A DNA stretch of 64,000 bases from assembly GCA_964344765.1 (NCBI GenBank), contig CAYFOM010000007.1:1-64000 (forward strand), read 5' to 3'. Both the position numbers and the translations under genes were made by a program. The notes beneath the pieces were generated by a model. It did no database searches. It was not told the origin of the DNA and was given only the letters and a program-made list of their open reading frames with translations. Of this stretch, positions 1 through 8,651 are shown one piece after another; the stretch's first letter is position 1; the number at the start of each line of letters is the position of its first letter. The DNA is from JACNIZ01 sp964344765 (GTDB lineage: Bacteria; Planctomycetota; UBA1135).

Positions 1-299
1 GACAGGGCGGTTGCAGGGACGAGGGAATTTACAGAAAGGATGTTACGCTAACTGTCCTTAGGTTCTTACATGCCTAAGGATACACACAGGGTGTGCAAGT
101 TGGATTTTAAGGGTAACTGGACCAATTCCTTTATGCTGCCCCTAAAGAATTTCTCGCGTCCCTTAGAAGTTAGTGTCGCGCAGGGAAACGAAGCTAAGAC
201 AGTTCCATTGAATATTCATGTTAGGTGGACAACCTATCGGGTGCGGTGCTGATTCCTCAGCATTTTGGACCTTAATTGACTATCCTCGGAGGGTCAGCC
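1..299. other. No confident gene; atypical upstream region
   Basis: This stretch before the first clear gene is richer in A and T than the coding DNA that follows. A 60-codon reading frame (70-252, plus strand) exists, but its codon use does not resemble the neighbouring genes and I recognise nothing in it. An inverted repeat lies at 55-80. A ribosome-binding sequence GGAGGG at 288-293 serves the gene starting at 300. The region could be the decayed end of an upstream gene or a long leader. Confidence 0.4.
55..80. repeat. Perfect 8-bp inverted repeat
   Basis: TCCTTAGG at 55-62 is mirrored by CCTAAGGA at 73-80 with a 10-nt spacer. No T-run follows on either strand, so it is not an obvious intrinsic terminator. 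It could be an operator or part of a larger RNA structure. Confidence 0.5.
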
Positions 300-3200
300 A
301 TGAATCTGGCCCTCCTCCTTCCTCTCCTCTTTAGCGCCGCCCAGGAACCTCCGGGGGCGGTGGATCAGCAGCCGGTGGATTACCAGCGGCAGGTGCGGCC
401 GATTTTGGCTAAGCGGTGTTTGGCTTGCCATGGCGGTGATGAGTCGACGCGCGAAGCGGAGTTGCAGCTGCAATTGCGCGATGACGCGACTCGGCTGCGT
501 GATGACGAATATCGCGTCATTGAGCCGGGGAACGCCGAGGCCAGCGAGCTGATTTTTCGAGTCCAGGACAACCTGGACCCGATGCCGCCGAAGAAAACCG
601 GCCACAAGTTGACCGCCGAAGAGATCGAAGTCCTGACGCGGTGGATTAACGAAGGCGCTGAATACACTCCGCATTGGGCGTTTCAGAAGCCGCAAAAAGC
701 TCAGCCACCGGCTCTGCCCGTCGGCATGCGCGGCAAGGATGTCAGCGCGATTGATGCTTTTATATATGAACGCCTCGCCGCCGAAGGTTTGAGTCCGGCG
801 CCGCGCGCCGATCGCCGCACTTTGATTCGCCGACTTAGCTTGGATCTCATCGGATTGCCGCCGACGCCAGAGGAAGTCGAAGCATTCGTCAACGATCTCA
901 AACCAGGAGCCTATGAACGGCTCGTCGATCGATTGCTCGCATCGCCGCATTTCGGCGAGCGGTGGGCGTCGGTATGGTTGGATTTGGCGCGCTATGCCGA
1001 CAGCAAGGGGCACGGTTCGGATCCGCTGCGGTCGATTTACCGCTATCGCGATTGGGTGATCGAGGCGATCAACGCCGACATGCGTTTCGACGAATTCACG
1101 TTGCAACAAATGGCCGGCGACATGCTGCCCGATGCAACCACCGATCACAAACTAGCGACCGCCTTCCACCGCAACTCGTTGGTCAACACGGAAGGCGGCA
1201 CCGATGACGAAGAGTTTCGTGTTGCAGCAGTGAAGGATCGCATCAACCTCAGCATGCAGGTTTGGATGGGCATGACCTTTGGATGCGCCGAATGTCACAC
1301 GCATAAATTCGACCCGATCACGCACGAGGATTACTACAGCACCTTCGCGATCTTCAACCAAACCGCCGACACCGATAAAAACGACGACTCGCCGAAGATT
1401 GATACACCAACAGCCGGCCAGCATAACCAACTGCGCATGTGGCGGTCGGAGCAAGATGAGTTGCGTCGTCAGATCGCCGAGGTGCCGGTAGATGAAAACG
1501 CTTTTGACCACTGGCGCATTGCCGAACGCAATATGCAAGATGCGTGGAAGCCGGCGGTGCCCCTGATTTGGCGGAAGGAAGATCGAATTGTTGGCAACTA
1601 CGTGGCGACTTCAAGTGGCTCCATCGCTTTGAAAGGAATCGCCGCCGATAAAGATTCGCTATCGGTGGTGACGCCGAATATTCAGGGAACGCCAACCGCA
1701 CTGAAATTGCGGACCTTGACGAACGACTCGCTGCCGCGCCGTGGGCCGGGTGCCAGTCCGGATAACGGCAACTTCGTGCTTAGCGAGGTCAGGCTTTATT
1801 GGCATCCAGGGCAGGAAATTCAGTACACCCGCGAAGGCGAAATCCTTGGCATCGACCCTGCCAAGGTTCCGCAAGCCCAATACGTCCGCGTTAACTTGCC
1901 GGGCGAAAAGCGAATCTTGTCGCTGGCCGAGGTTGAAGTCTTCCGCGATGGCAAGAATATTGCCGGCAGTGGATCGGCTAGTCAATCGAGTACCGATTAC
2001 GAAGGCGTTGCCGAACGCGCGATCGACGGCGAGACCGACGGCAATTACTTCGGCAACTCAGTTACCCATTGCGCGATTCAAGATGCCCCGTGGTGGGAGC
2101 TGGATTTAGGTTCGGCGCAACCGATTGAGCGCGTGCAAATTTGGAATCGTACCGACGGCAATCTTCAGCCGCGGTTGAGCGGAGCCGTGATTGAGCTGCT
2201 GGATGGCAACCGCGGCCTTGTTGCTTCCTACTATTTAGTGATTGGCCCGCTCGAAACCGAGCAGTGGTTGACCCAAGAAAAATCGCAGTTGCGAGTCAGC
2301 CACATCGCCGCCGATTTTGAGCAGAACGATTACACCGCGGCAATGGCCATCGACGGCAATCCGCAAACGGGTTGGGCGATTGCGCCGCAGCAGGGGCAGG
2401 ATCACGAATTGCACTTGCACTTTGATTGCCCGCAAGGCGATGGCGTACTGGAAGTGGTCATTGATCAAAACTACGGCGGCAAGCATGTGCTCGGTCACTT
2501 CGATTTGAGCTGGACCGACCTGCCTGTGCCACCGACTTTGCTGCCGAATGACGTCAAGCATGCGTTGTTTGCCGAACTTGGTGGTGGGAGCGCGCGCGAA
2601 GCGCAAGCCGAGGCGCACAACCAAACGGTGCTGCGCGATTACTTCCGCGACTTGGACCCAGGCATTCAAGGACTGCGCGAAGAACTGGTCGCAATTGATC
2701 GCGAGATCAAAGAACTAAAAGTGTCGAAGACACCGGTGCTGGTTGCGCTGCCCGCCGACAAGCATCGCCAAACCTTCGTGCTTGATAAGGGCAACTTCCT
2801 GCTACCGATGCAAGAAGTTCACGCCGACGTACCCGCCGCATTTGAATGGGGCGATGGCGCAATCAACGACCGGCGCAAGTTCGCCGAATGGCTGACCCAC
2901 TCCGACAACCCGCTGACACCGCGTGTGCAAGCCAATCGCATTTGGGCGCGTTTGTTTGGCCGTGGTTTGGTGTCGACCGAAGAAGACTTTGGTGCGCAAG
3001 GCGCCCTGCCCAGTCACGAACAACTGCTGGATTGGTTGGCGGTGGAATACGCAAGCCATTGGAGCTTGAAGCAATTCCTCACAACCTTGGTCACTTCGTC
3101 GACCTATCGACAAAGTTCACGCACACTGGCTGTGCATTTGGAAAAAGACCCCGACAACATCTTGCTGTCGCGCGGTCCGCGATTCCGTTTGCCGGCCGAG

Positions 3201-3824
3201 ACCGTCCGCGACCAAGCCTTGCTAGTTAGCGGATTGCTGTCGCGCAAAATCGGCGGCCCATCGGTGTTCCCGCCGCAGCCGGATGGTTTGTGGCAGGCAG
3301 CATTCAACGGTGAGCGCGATTGGCGCACCAGTCAGGGCGAAGATCGTTGGCGGCGCGGCGTCTACACCTTCTTGCGACGGTCGACACCATACCCGTCGAT
3401 GGTGGTGTTCGATGCACCCAGTCGCGAAATCTGCACGATCCGTCGCATCCGCACCAATACACCGCTGCAAGCATTCGTCACCCTCAACGATCCGGTGTTC
3501 GTCGAATGCGCGCAAGCTTTGGCTCGACGCATGCTGGATTTGAAATTCAACATCTCGACCAGCGCTGATGCCGACGTCGCCAGATTACGTCAGGCTTATC
3601 GTTGGTGCACCGCCAAACCAGCCGACGACGCGGTCATCGAAGTGCTGCAAGAATTGCTCGCCGAACAGCGCGCGCACTACCAACAAAACCACGCCGATGC
3701 CGTCGTTATGGCGACGGATCCGCTGGGGCCGCTACCGGAAGCCGCGGACGCAACTGAATACGCCGCATGGACCGTGGTCGCCAACGTGCTGCTCAACATG
3801 GATGAGTTCCTGAACAAGAATTAG
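300..3824 (+). CDS. PSCyt1/DUF1549/DUF1553 cytochrome-domain protein
   Basis: A 1174-residue exported protein of the large family expanded in planctomycetes. A signal peptide (MNLALLLPLLFSAAQ) is followed by a PSCyt1 domain with a haem-binding CLACH motif. Next comes DUF1549 (IDAFIYERL, LSLDLIGLPPTPEE, FGERWASVWLDLARYADS) with a second CAECH motif. A middle region looks like discoidin/carbohydrate-binding folds, and DUF1553 is C-terminal (NPLTPRVQANRIWARLFGRG). The ATG at 300 is chosen because GGAGGG lies 6 nt upstream; an in-frame TTG at 276 is less likely. The gene lies 2 nt before a DUF1501 gene, the standard pairing for the family. The biochemical role is not established. Context in other planctomycetes suggests periplasmic or surface redox or polysaccharide-related work, which is inference. 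Confidence 0.93.
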   Translation: MNLALLLPLLFSAAQEPPGAVDQQPVDYQRQVRPILAKRCLACHGGDESTREAELQLQLRDDATRLRDDEYRVIEPGNAEASELIFRVQDNLDPMPPKKTGHKLTAEEIEVLTRWINEGAEYTPHWAFQKPQKAQPPALPVGMRGKDVSAIDAFIYERLAAEGLSPAPRADRRTLIRRLSLDLIGLPPTPEEVEAFVNDLKPGAYERLVDRLLASPHFGERWASVWLDLARYADSKGHGSDPLRSIYRYRDWVIEAINADMRFDEFTLQQMAGDMLPDATTDHKLATAFHRNSLVNTEGGTDDEEFRVAAVKDRINLSMQVWMGMTFGCAECHTHKFDPITHEDYYSTFAIFNQTADTDKNDDSPKIDTPTAGQHNQLRMWRSEQDELRRQIAEVPVDENAFDHWRIAERNMQDAWKPAVPLIWRKEDRIVGNYVATSSGSIALKGIAADKDSLSVVTPNIQGTPTALKLRTLTNDSLPRRGPGASPDNGNFVLSEVRLYWHPGQEIQYTREGEILGIDPAKVPQAQYVRVNLPGEKRILSLAEVEVFRDGKNIAGSGSASQSSTDYEGVAERAIDGETDGNYFGNSVTHCAIQDAPWWELDLGSAQPIERVQIWNRTDGNLQPRLSGAVIELLDGNRGLVASYYLVIGPLETEQWLTQEKSQLRVSHIAADFEQNDYTAAMAIDGNPQTGWAIAPQQGQDHELHLHFDCPQGDGVLEVVIDQNYGGKHVLGHFDLSWTDLPVPPTLLPNDVKHALFAELGGGSAREAQAEAHNQTVLRDYFRDLDPGIQGLREELVAIDREIKELKVSKTPVLVALPADKHRQTFVLDKGNFLLPMQEVHADVPAAFEWGDGAINDRRKFAEWLTHSDNPLTPRVQANRIWARLFGRGLVSTEEDFGAQGALPSHEQLLDWLAVEYASHWSLKQFLTTLVTSSTYRQSSRTLAVHLEKDPDNILLSRGPRFRLPAETVRDQALLVSGLLSRKIGGPSVFPPQPDGLWQAAFNGERDWRTSQGEDRWRRGVYTFLRRSTPYPSMVVFDAPSREICTIRRIRTNTPLQAFVTLNDPVFVECAQALARRMLDLKFNISTSADADVARLRQAYRWCTAKPADDAVIEVLQELLAEQRAHYQQNHADAVVMATDPLGPLPEAADATEYAAWTVVANVLLNMDEFLNKN

Positions 3825-3826
3825 CG

Positions 3827-5260
3827 ATGAACCAAGACCGTAGAAAGTTTTTGTTGCAGTGCTCACTCGGCGCGTTGGGCGTCGCCGGCATGGGTTTCGC
3901 GGCTCCGGCAAGCAGCATTGCTCGCCGCACTTTGTTGAACACCGATCCCGCTCCTTATCTGCTGCCCAAAGCGCGTGCCAAGAAGATCATCTACTTGCAC
4001 ATGAGCGGAGGCCCGCCCGGGCTGGACATGTTTGACTACAAGCCCGAGCTGGTCAAACACGATCGCAAACCGTGCCCGCAAGAATTCCTCGAAGGCAAAC
4101 GCTTCGCCTTCATCAAAGGCACGCCGATGTTGCTCGGCCCGCCGCACAAGTTCAAACAAGTCGGCCAAAACGGAACTTGGTGCACCGAGCTGCTACCGAA
4201 CTTTGAAAAGATCGCCGACGAAGTGTGCATGATTCATTCCATGCACACCGATCAGTTCAATCACGCACCGGCGGAACTGCTTCTGCACACCGGCACCCAA
4301 GTTTTTGGTGGCGCGTCGATGGGTTCATGGATCTTGCACGGCCTCGGCACGATGAATCCAGACCTCCCGGGTTTCGTTGTCATGTTGTCCGGGCCTAGTG
4401 ACCCCACTGGCGGCAAATCGCTATGGGGGAGTGGATTCCTGCCATCGCATCTACAAGGCACGCTGATGCGCGCCAAAGGCGATCCGATTTTGTACGTCAG
4501 CAATCCGGCCGGCATGGATCGCGAAGGGCGACGCAGCAGTTTGGACGCGCTGGCGAAGCTGAACAAGCTTGAGCACGAACGCAACGGATCCCCGGATACG
4601 CTTTCGCGGTTGGAGCAGTATGAATTGGCTTATCGCATGCAGGCTTCGGTGCCGGATGCGATGGACATCACCCAAGAATCGGCGCAAACGCTGGAGGATT
4701 ACGGTGCCAAGCCCGGTGAAGCCAGCTTCGCCAACAACTGCTTGTTGGCGCGCCGCCTGGTCGAGCGTGATGTGCGATTCGTTCAGCTTTACGACTGGGG
4801 CTGGGACATTCACGGCACCAACAATGGCGATGACTTAATGGCGTCGTTCCCGCAGAAGTGCAAGGAAATCGACCAACCGGTTGCCGCGCTAATCCTCGAT
4901 CTGAAAAAACGCGGTTTGCTCGACGACACCCTCGTTGTGTGGGGCGGCGAATTCGGTCGCACGCCAATGAACGAAGCGCGCAATGGCTCGACTAAACTCG
5001 GTCGCGATCATCACCCCGATTGCTTCACCATTTGGATGGCCGGCGCCGGCATGAAGGCCGGCATGCACTTCGGCGAAACCGATGAATTGGGTTACTCCAT
5101 CACCAAAGACCCGGTTTCGATTCGCGAGCTGCAAGCCACGATCTTGCACGCCTTCGGTTTAGATCCATTCCACCTGCGCTATCCGCATCTTGGACTGGAT
5201 CAACGCTTGGTCGGCCCCGACGATGAAGTCGTTCGCGTCCGCCACGAGCTGTTTGCTTAG
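3827..5260 (+). CDS. DUF1501 family protein
   Basis: A 477-residue protein with an N-terminal twin-arginine-type signal (DRRKFLLQCSLGALGVAGMG), so probably exported folded by Tat. The body has DUF1501 hallmarks: YLHMSGGPPGLDMFDYKPEL near residue 55, HSMHTDQFNHAPAELLLHTG, and a late GGEFGRTPMNE block followed by GRDHHPDCFTIWMAGAG. DUF1501 proteins belong to the alkaline phosphatase/sulfatase-like fold and nearly always sit next to DUF1549/DUF1553 genes. That is the case here, with a 2-nt gap suggesting translational coupling. Substrate unknown. Confidence 0.93.
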   Translation: MNQDRRKFLLQCSLGALGVAGMGFAAPASSIARRTLLNTDPAPYLLPKARAKKIIYLHMSGGPPGLDMFDYKPELVKHDRKPCPQEFLEGKRFAFIKGTPMLLGPPHKFKQVGQNGTWCTELLPNFEKIADEVCMIHSMHTDQFNHAPAELLLHTGTQVFGGASMGSWILHGLGTMNPDLPGFVVMLSGPSDPTGGKSLWGSGFLPSHLQGTLMRAKGDPILYVSNPAGMDREGRRSSLDALAKLNKLEHERNGSPDTLSRLEQYELAYRMQASVPDAMDITQESAQTLEDYGAKPGEASFANNCLLARRLVERDVRFVQLYDWGWDIHGTNNGDDLMASFPQKCKEIDQPVAALILDLKKRGLLDDTLVVWGGEFGRTPMNEARNGSTKLGRDHHPDCFTIWMAGAGMKAGMHFGETDELGYSITKDPVSIRELQATILHAFGLDPFHLRYPHLGLDQRLVGPDDEVVRVRHELFA

Positions 5261-5302
5261 CGGCGGACTTGATGATTGCTTGGTGCTTGCTGCGCTAAGT
5301 GC

Positions 5303-6994
5303 TTAAAGCACGAAGGTGATCAGGTGAGCGATGGAGCTCACGCGCGGCAAGTTAAAGCGCGTTTCCACCGCCACCGCTGCCACCGCGTATTGCATGCCAA
5401 TCAGCGACGCGGTGTCGCCGGCGGCAAAACTCACCGAAGCCAGCCCGTTACCGGAGGCGTCGAGCGTGCCATGCATGTTGCTGTGAGTACCCAGCGCCCA
5501 GTAATCGCCGTTGTAGCTATCGAATCCAAAGCCGTCGCGAGCCAACGGAATGTCGATGCCGCCAAGCTGAGTTACGCCAACACCACTGCGCGAAACCAAA
5601 ATGCGGTATTCCATGCCCGCGGTTGCCTGCGGCATGTCGACCAGCATGTAAGTCGTCGACGCCGACGACGCCGGGATTTCGGTGGCGCTCACTTCCAGCC
5701 CGCGGCCGTAACGCCACAGCGAAACGACTCCGGGAATAGGATTGCCGGGGTTCCACTGACTGGTGCAGAAATCAGGCAGCCCATCGTGGGTTAAATCGAA
5801 TCCACCAGCGAAGGTCAAGCCCAACGCGTTCTCTTCGGCGAATCCATACTGCCGCCAAACTTCATTTTTACTTTGACCGTCGATGATCATCGCCACGCCG
5901 GCAATGTTGTCGCCGCTTGGAGATGGAACCTCGGGTTCACTCATAAACAAGTCCATGACACCATCGCCATTGACGTCACCGGCTGCCGCCACTTTGAAAC
6001 CCATTTGCGCGCTGTGCTGCGATCCCCACCATTGAGTAATCGTGCTGCCGTCGCTACCGGAAAGCAGCGTTGCGTATCCGGGGAAGGTCAGCGGATCCAG
6101 AGCGGCGTATGGGGCACCGATCAAAAGATCGGCGGTGCCGTCGCCATTCATGTCGCCGGGGCTGGCGATGGAATAGCCGAAGAAATCTTCGTCGCCGGTG
6201 CCGTAGAAGGTTGCCAAAGTTGCGCCATCGACACCCGACGCGATTTCGACGGATCCGCCCTCAAAGTAGAAGGTGTCGTCGGCCGGGGAGGCGATCAGGC
6301 AATCCTCGACGCCATCGCCGTTGTAGTCGGGGAAGGCACAAACATCCCAGGCGAAGTTGCTGAGCACATCGCCGGCGCGATACCAAACAGTGGTGCCGTC
6401 GGCACCGGAAATTAGCGATGCCGAGCAGATGTTGGTCAACCAGCTGCCTTGTTGACCGACGAGCACATCAGGCACGCCATCGCCGCTTAAGTCGCCGACG
6501 CCGGCAATGGCATGAGCGAAGTAATCGTCGTCGGCAACGCCTTCGATGCGGAAGAGCTCGGTGCCGTCGACGCCGGAAAACAGGAACAGCTCACCGCAGC
6601 GAAGCAAGCCGGAGTTGCCGTTCGAGCCCGGAGCGCTGACGGCAAAATCGCTGATGCCGTCGGCGTCGATGTCGCCCAAAACAGCAACGCTGGAGCCGAA
6701 GTACATTTCGCCCATATCGCCGCTGACTTCGTAAAGCGTCGAGCGGTCGGTGCCGGAAATCACGCGCACCAATCCAACGGCTCGATCACGGCCTACGCCT
6801 GCACCAGGAGCACCGATGATCAAATCGGCGGTGCCGTCGCCATCAAGGTCGGGGCTCATCGCCATGGCTGCGCCGAATTGCTCATCGGAATCGGTCGACG
6901 AGATCTGCGCGGACTTCTCCCAATAGCCGCCTACCTGTTGGGCGTCGGGCGGGCACAGCGGGAGCGTGAGGAGTAGGGGGAGGAGGAGGTTCAT
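5303..6994 (-). CDS. Secreted FG-GAP seven-bladed propeller protein
   Basis: A 563-residue protein with a signal peptide (MNLLLPLLLTLPLCPPDAQ). The ATG at 6994 fits this signal peptide better than the longer upstream frame. Seven FG-GAP repeats are visible, each with a calcium-loop core such as DLDGDGTADLIIGAP, DMNGDGTADLLIGAP and DVNGDGVMDLFMSEP; together they predict one integrin-alpha-like beta propeller. The last 130 residues form a separate module (ILVSRSGVG, GIDIPLARD, NMHGTLDASG) shared with the proteins at 22002-23732 and 63723-64000. It is likely surface-exposed or extracellular. Ligand unknown. It converges on the DUF1501 gene. Confidence 0.88.
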   Translation of the reverse strand: MNLLLPLLLTLPLCPPDAQQVGGYWEKSAQISSTDSDEQFGAAMAMSPDLDGDGTADLIIGAPGAGVGRDRAVGLVRVISGTDRSTLYEVSGDMGEMYFGSSVAVLGDIDADGISDFAVSAPGSNGNSGLLRCGELFLFSGVDGTELFRIEGVADDDYFAHAIAGVGDLSGDGVPDVLVGQQGSWLTNICSASLISGADGTTVWYRAGDVLSNFAWDVCAFPDYNGDGVEDCLIASPADDTFYFEGGSVEIASGVDGATLATFYGTGDEDFFGYSIASPGDMNGDGTADLLIGAPYAALDPLTFPGYATLLSGSDGSTITQWWGSQHSAQMGFKVAAAGDVNGDGVMDLFMSEPEVPSPSGDNIAGVAMIIDGQSKNEVWRQYGFAEENALGLTFAGGFDLTHDGLPDFCTSQWNPGNPIPGVVSLWRYGRGLEVSATEIPASSASTTYMLVDMPQATAGMEYRILVSRSGVGVTQLGGIDIPLARDGFGFDSYNGDYWALGTHSNMHGTLDASGNGLASVSFAAGDTASLIGMQYAVAAVAVETRFNLPRVSSIAHLITFVL

Positions 6995-7187
6995 GGGGCA
7001 GGTCAGCTTTAAATTATGCCGGATGTGGCCAAGATGGGCACGGCTAACTCTTTTGGATTTGATGGATCCGCCCAGTTTTCTTCCGAGTTGCATATCGCTT
7101 TGTTGAATATTCCAAACCGAGTATGAGATTTAGGAATGCCGTATAGTGCAAGCAAGTCAGCTCGATTCCGCGCAATCCTTCATCCCC

Positions 7188-8651
7188 ATGATCATCCTCC
7201 AACTTCTGCTCAGCCTGCTGCCGCAAGCGCCGACTGCCGAGCCGCCACCCAATGTGCTGTTCCTCATCGTCGACGACGCCAGCGTGCGCAGCATCGGCGC
7301 TTCCGGTGGCAGGTTGGCAAAAACTCCGCACATCGACCAACTGGCAGCGCGTGGAGTCGTCGTCGATAACGCTTATCACCAAGGTGCGTTTAGCGGCGCG
7401 ATTTGCACGGTGTCACGGGCGATGATTTTGACCGGTCGAACCGTGTGGTCAGTCACGCCCGGCAAGCGCAACTACGGTGGAACCGGCAACCTAAAAACCG
7501 ACGACGTGTTGATGCCCGAGTTGTTTAAGCAGCACGGCTACCAAACCTTCTTTGCCGGTAAGTGGCACAACGGTAACGCTGCTTTAAAACGCTGTTTCGA
7601 TCACGCCGACGCCATCGCCGGCGGAATGCTGCCATACAACGCGGGTGATCATGGCGGCGCGCGCGATCCGGCGATTACTCTTGGCCATCTCAATCCAAAG
7701 CTGCGTCGCTTGAATGCTCAGGACGGCAAAATCGAGTCGTTTCGCGCCGAGGGTTGGAGTACCGATATCTATTTCGATTGCGCCGAAGACTATCTGAAGA
7801 ATCAACGGCAAGACGGCAAGCCATTCTTCCTATTCTTGTCGACCTCGGCGCCGCATGATCCGCGCCATGCGCCGGCCGAATTCATGGATCGGTTCGAGAA
7901 AGATTCGATGCCGTTGCCGGTCAACCATCAGTTGCAGCATGGTTTTGATACCGGCGACATGCGCGTGCGCGATGAGGTGGTTTACCCGGTCCCGCACGAC
8001 GCCGAGCAAGTGCGGCGCGAGTTCGAAATTTACCTTGCGATGAACGCGCACATCGACGATCGCGTCGGGCGATTGATGAAACTGCTCGAGGATCTGGGCG
8101 AGTTGGAAAATACATTGATCGTGTTCACCAGCGACCACGGTTTGTCGATGGGCGAAAAAGGTTTGATGGGTAAGCAAAACCTGTACGAGGCCTCGTGGCG
8201 CGTGCCGATGATTTGGGCGGGGCCGAAGATTCCGGTCGGCAAACGCACCGCCGGCTTCGCTTATTTGCATGGCGTTTTTCCAACGCTTTGCGACTTGCTG
8301 GAATTGCCCACGCCCAAACACGCCGGCAAATTTTCGCATGCAAAAATGTTGGCCGCCGCCGAATCTGCTGGCACCGTTCATGCTGTGGAGCACGGCACAT
8401 CAGGGGTGCCGGAAGTTTTCGGCGTTTACACCAACAACGCCGGAAGCAAACGCGGCATTCGCTCGCTGCGGCAGGGCGATTGGAAGTTAATTCATTACCT
8501 GCATAACGACCGCACTCAACTTTTCCATCTGGGCCGCGATCCATGGGAAATCAACGACCTCGCCGGATTGAGCCAATATGCGGCTCGAGTTGAGCAAATG
8601 AAAGCGCGCCTGCGCACCTGGATGGAAGCCGAAAACGATCCGCAACGATGA
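7188..8651 (+). CDS. Sulfatase (formylglycine-type, unusual active-site motif)
   Basis: A 487-residue exported arylsulfatase-like hydrolase. Signal peptide MIILQLLLSLLPQAPTAE starts at the ATG at 7188; an in-frame GTG at 7146 would add 14 residues with no signal logic. Metal-site LFLIVDDAS lies near residues 24-32 and FTSDHGLSMGEKG further on. The nucleophile motif is CTVSR at residues 73-77, where most family members have C/S-x-P-x-R or C/S-x-A-x-R. The Cys would need conversion to formylglycine; no sulfatase-maturing enzyme gene was recognised nearby. Its stop overlaps the next gene by 4 bp (ATGA), so the two are translationally coupled. Confidence 0.9.
   Translation: MIILQLLLSLLPQAPTAEPPPNVLFLIVDDASVRSIGASGGRLAKTPHIDQLAARGVVVDNAYHQGAFSGAICTVSRAMILTGRTVWSVTPGKRNYGGTGNLKTDDVLMPELFKQHGYQTFFAGKWHNGNAALKRCFDHADAIAGGMLPYNAGDHGGARDPAITLGHLNPKLRRLNAQDGKIESFRAEGWSTDIYFDCAEDYLKNQRQDGKPFFLFLSTSAPHDPRHAPAEFMDRFEKDSMPLPVNHQLQHGFDTGDMRVRDEVVYPVPHDAEQVRREFEIYLAMNAHIDDRVGRLMKLLEDLGELENTLIVFTSDHGLSMGEKGLMGKQNLYEASWRVPMIWAGPKIPVGKRTAGFAYLHGVFPTLCDLLELPTPKHAGKFSHAKMLAAAESAGTVHAVEHGTSGVPEVFGVYTNNAGSKRGIRSLRQGDWKLIHYLHNDRTQLFHLGRDPWEINDLAGLSQYAARVEQMKARLRTWMEAENDPQR

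Noticed and set aside
70..252. 60-codon reading frame near the left edge
   Set aside because: Codon use and residue composition unlike neighbours; no recognisable domain and no ribosome-binding site.
5298..5310. GTGCTT/AAGCAC palindrome between convergent genes as a terminator
   Set aside because: Short stem, inside the last codons of the propeller gene and no T-run on either strand.
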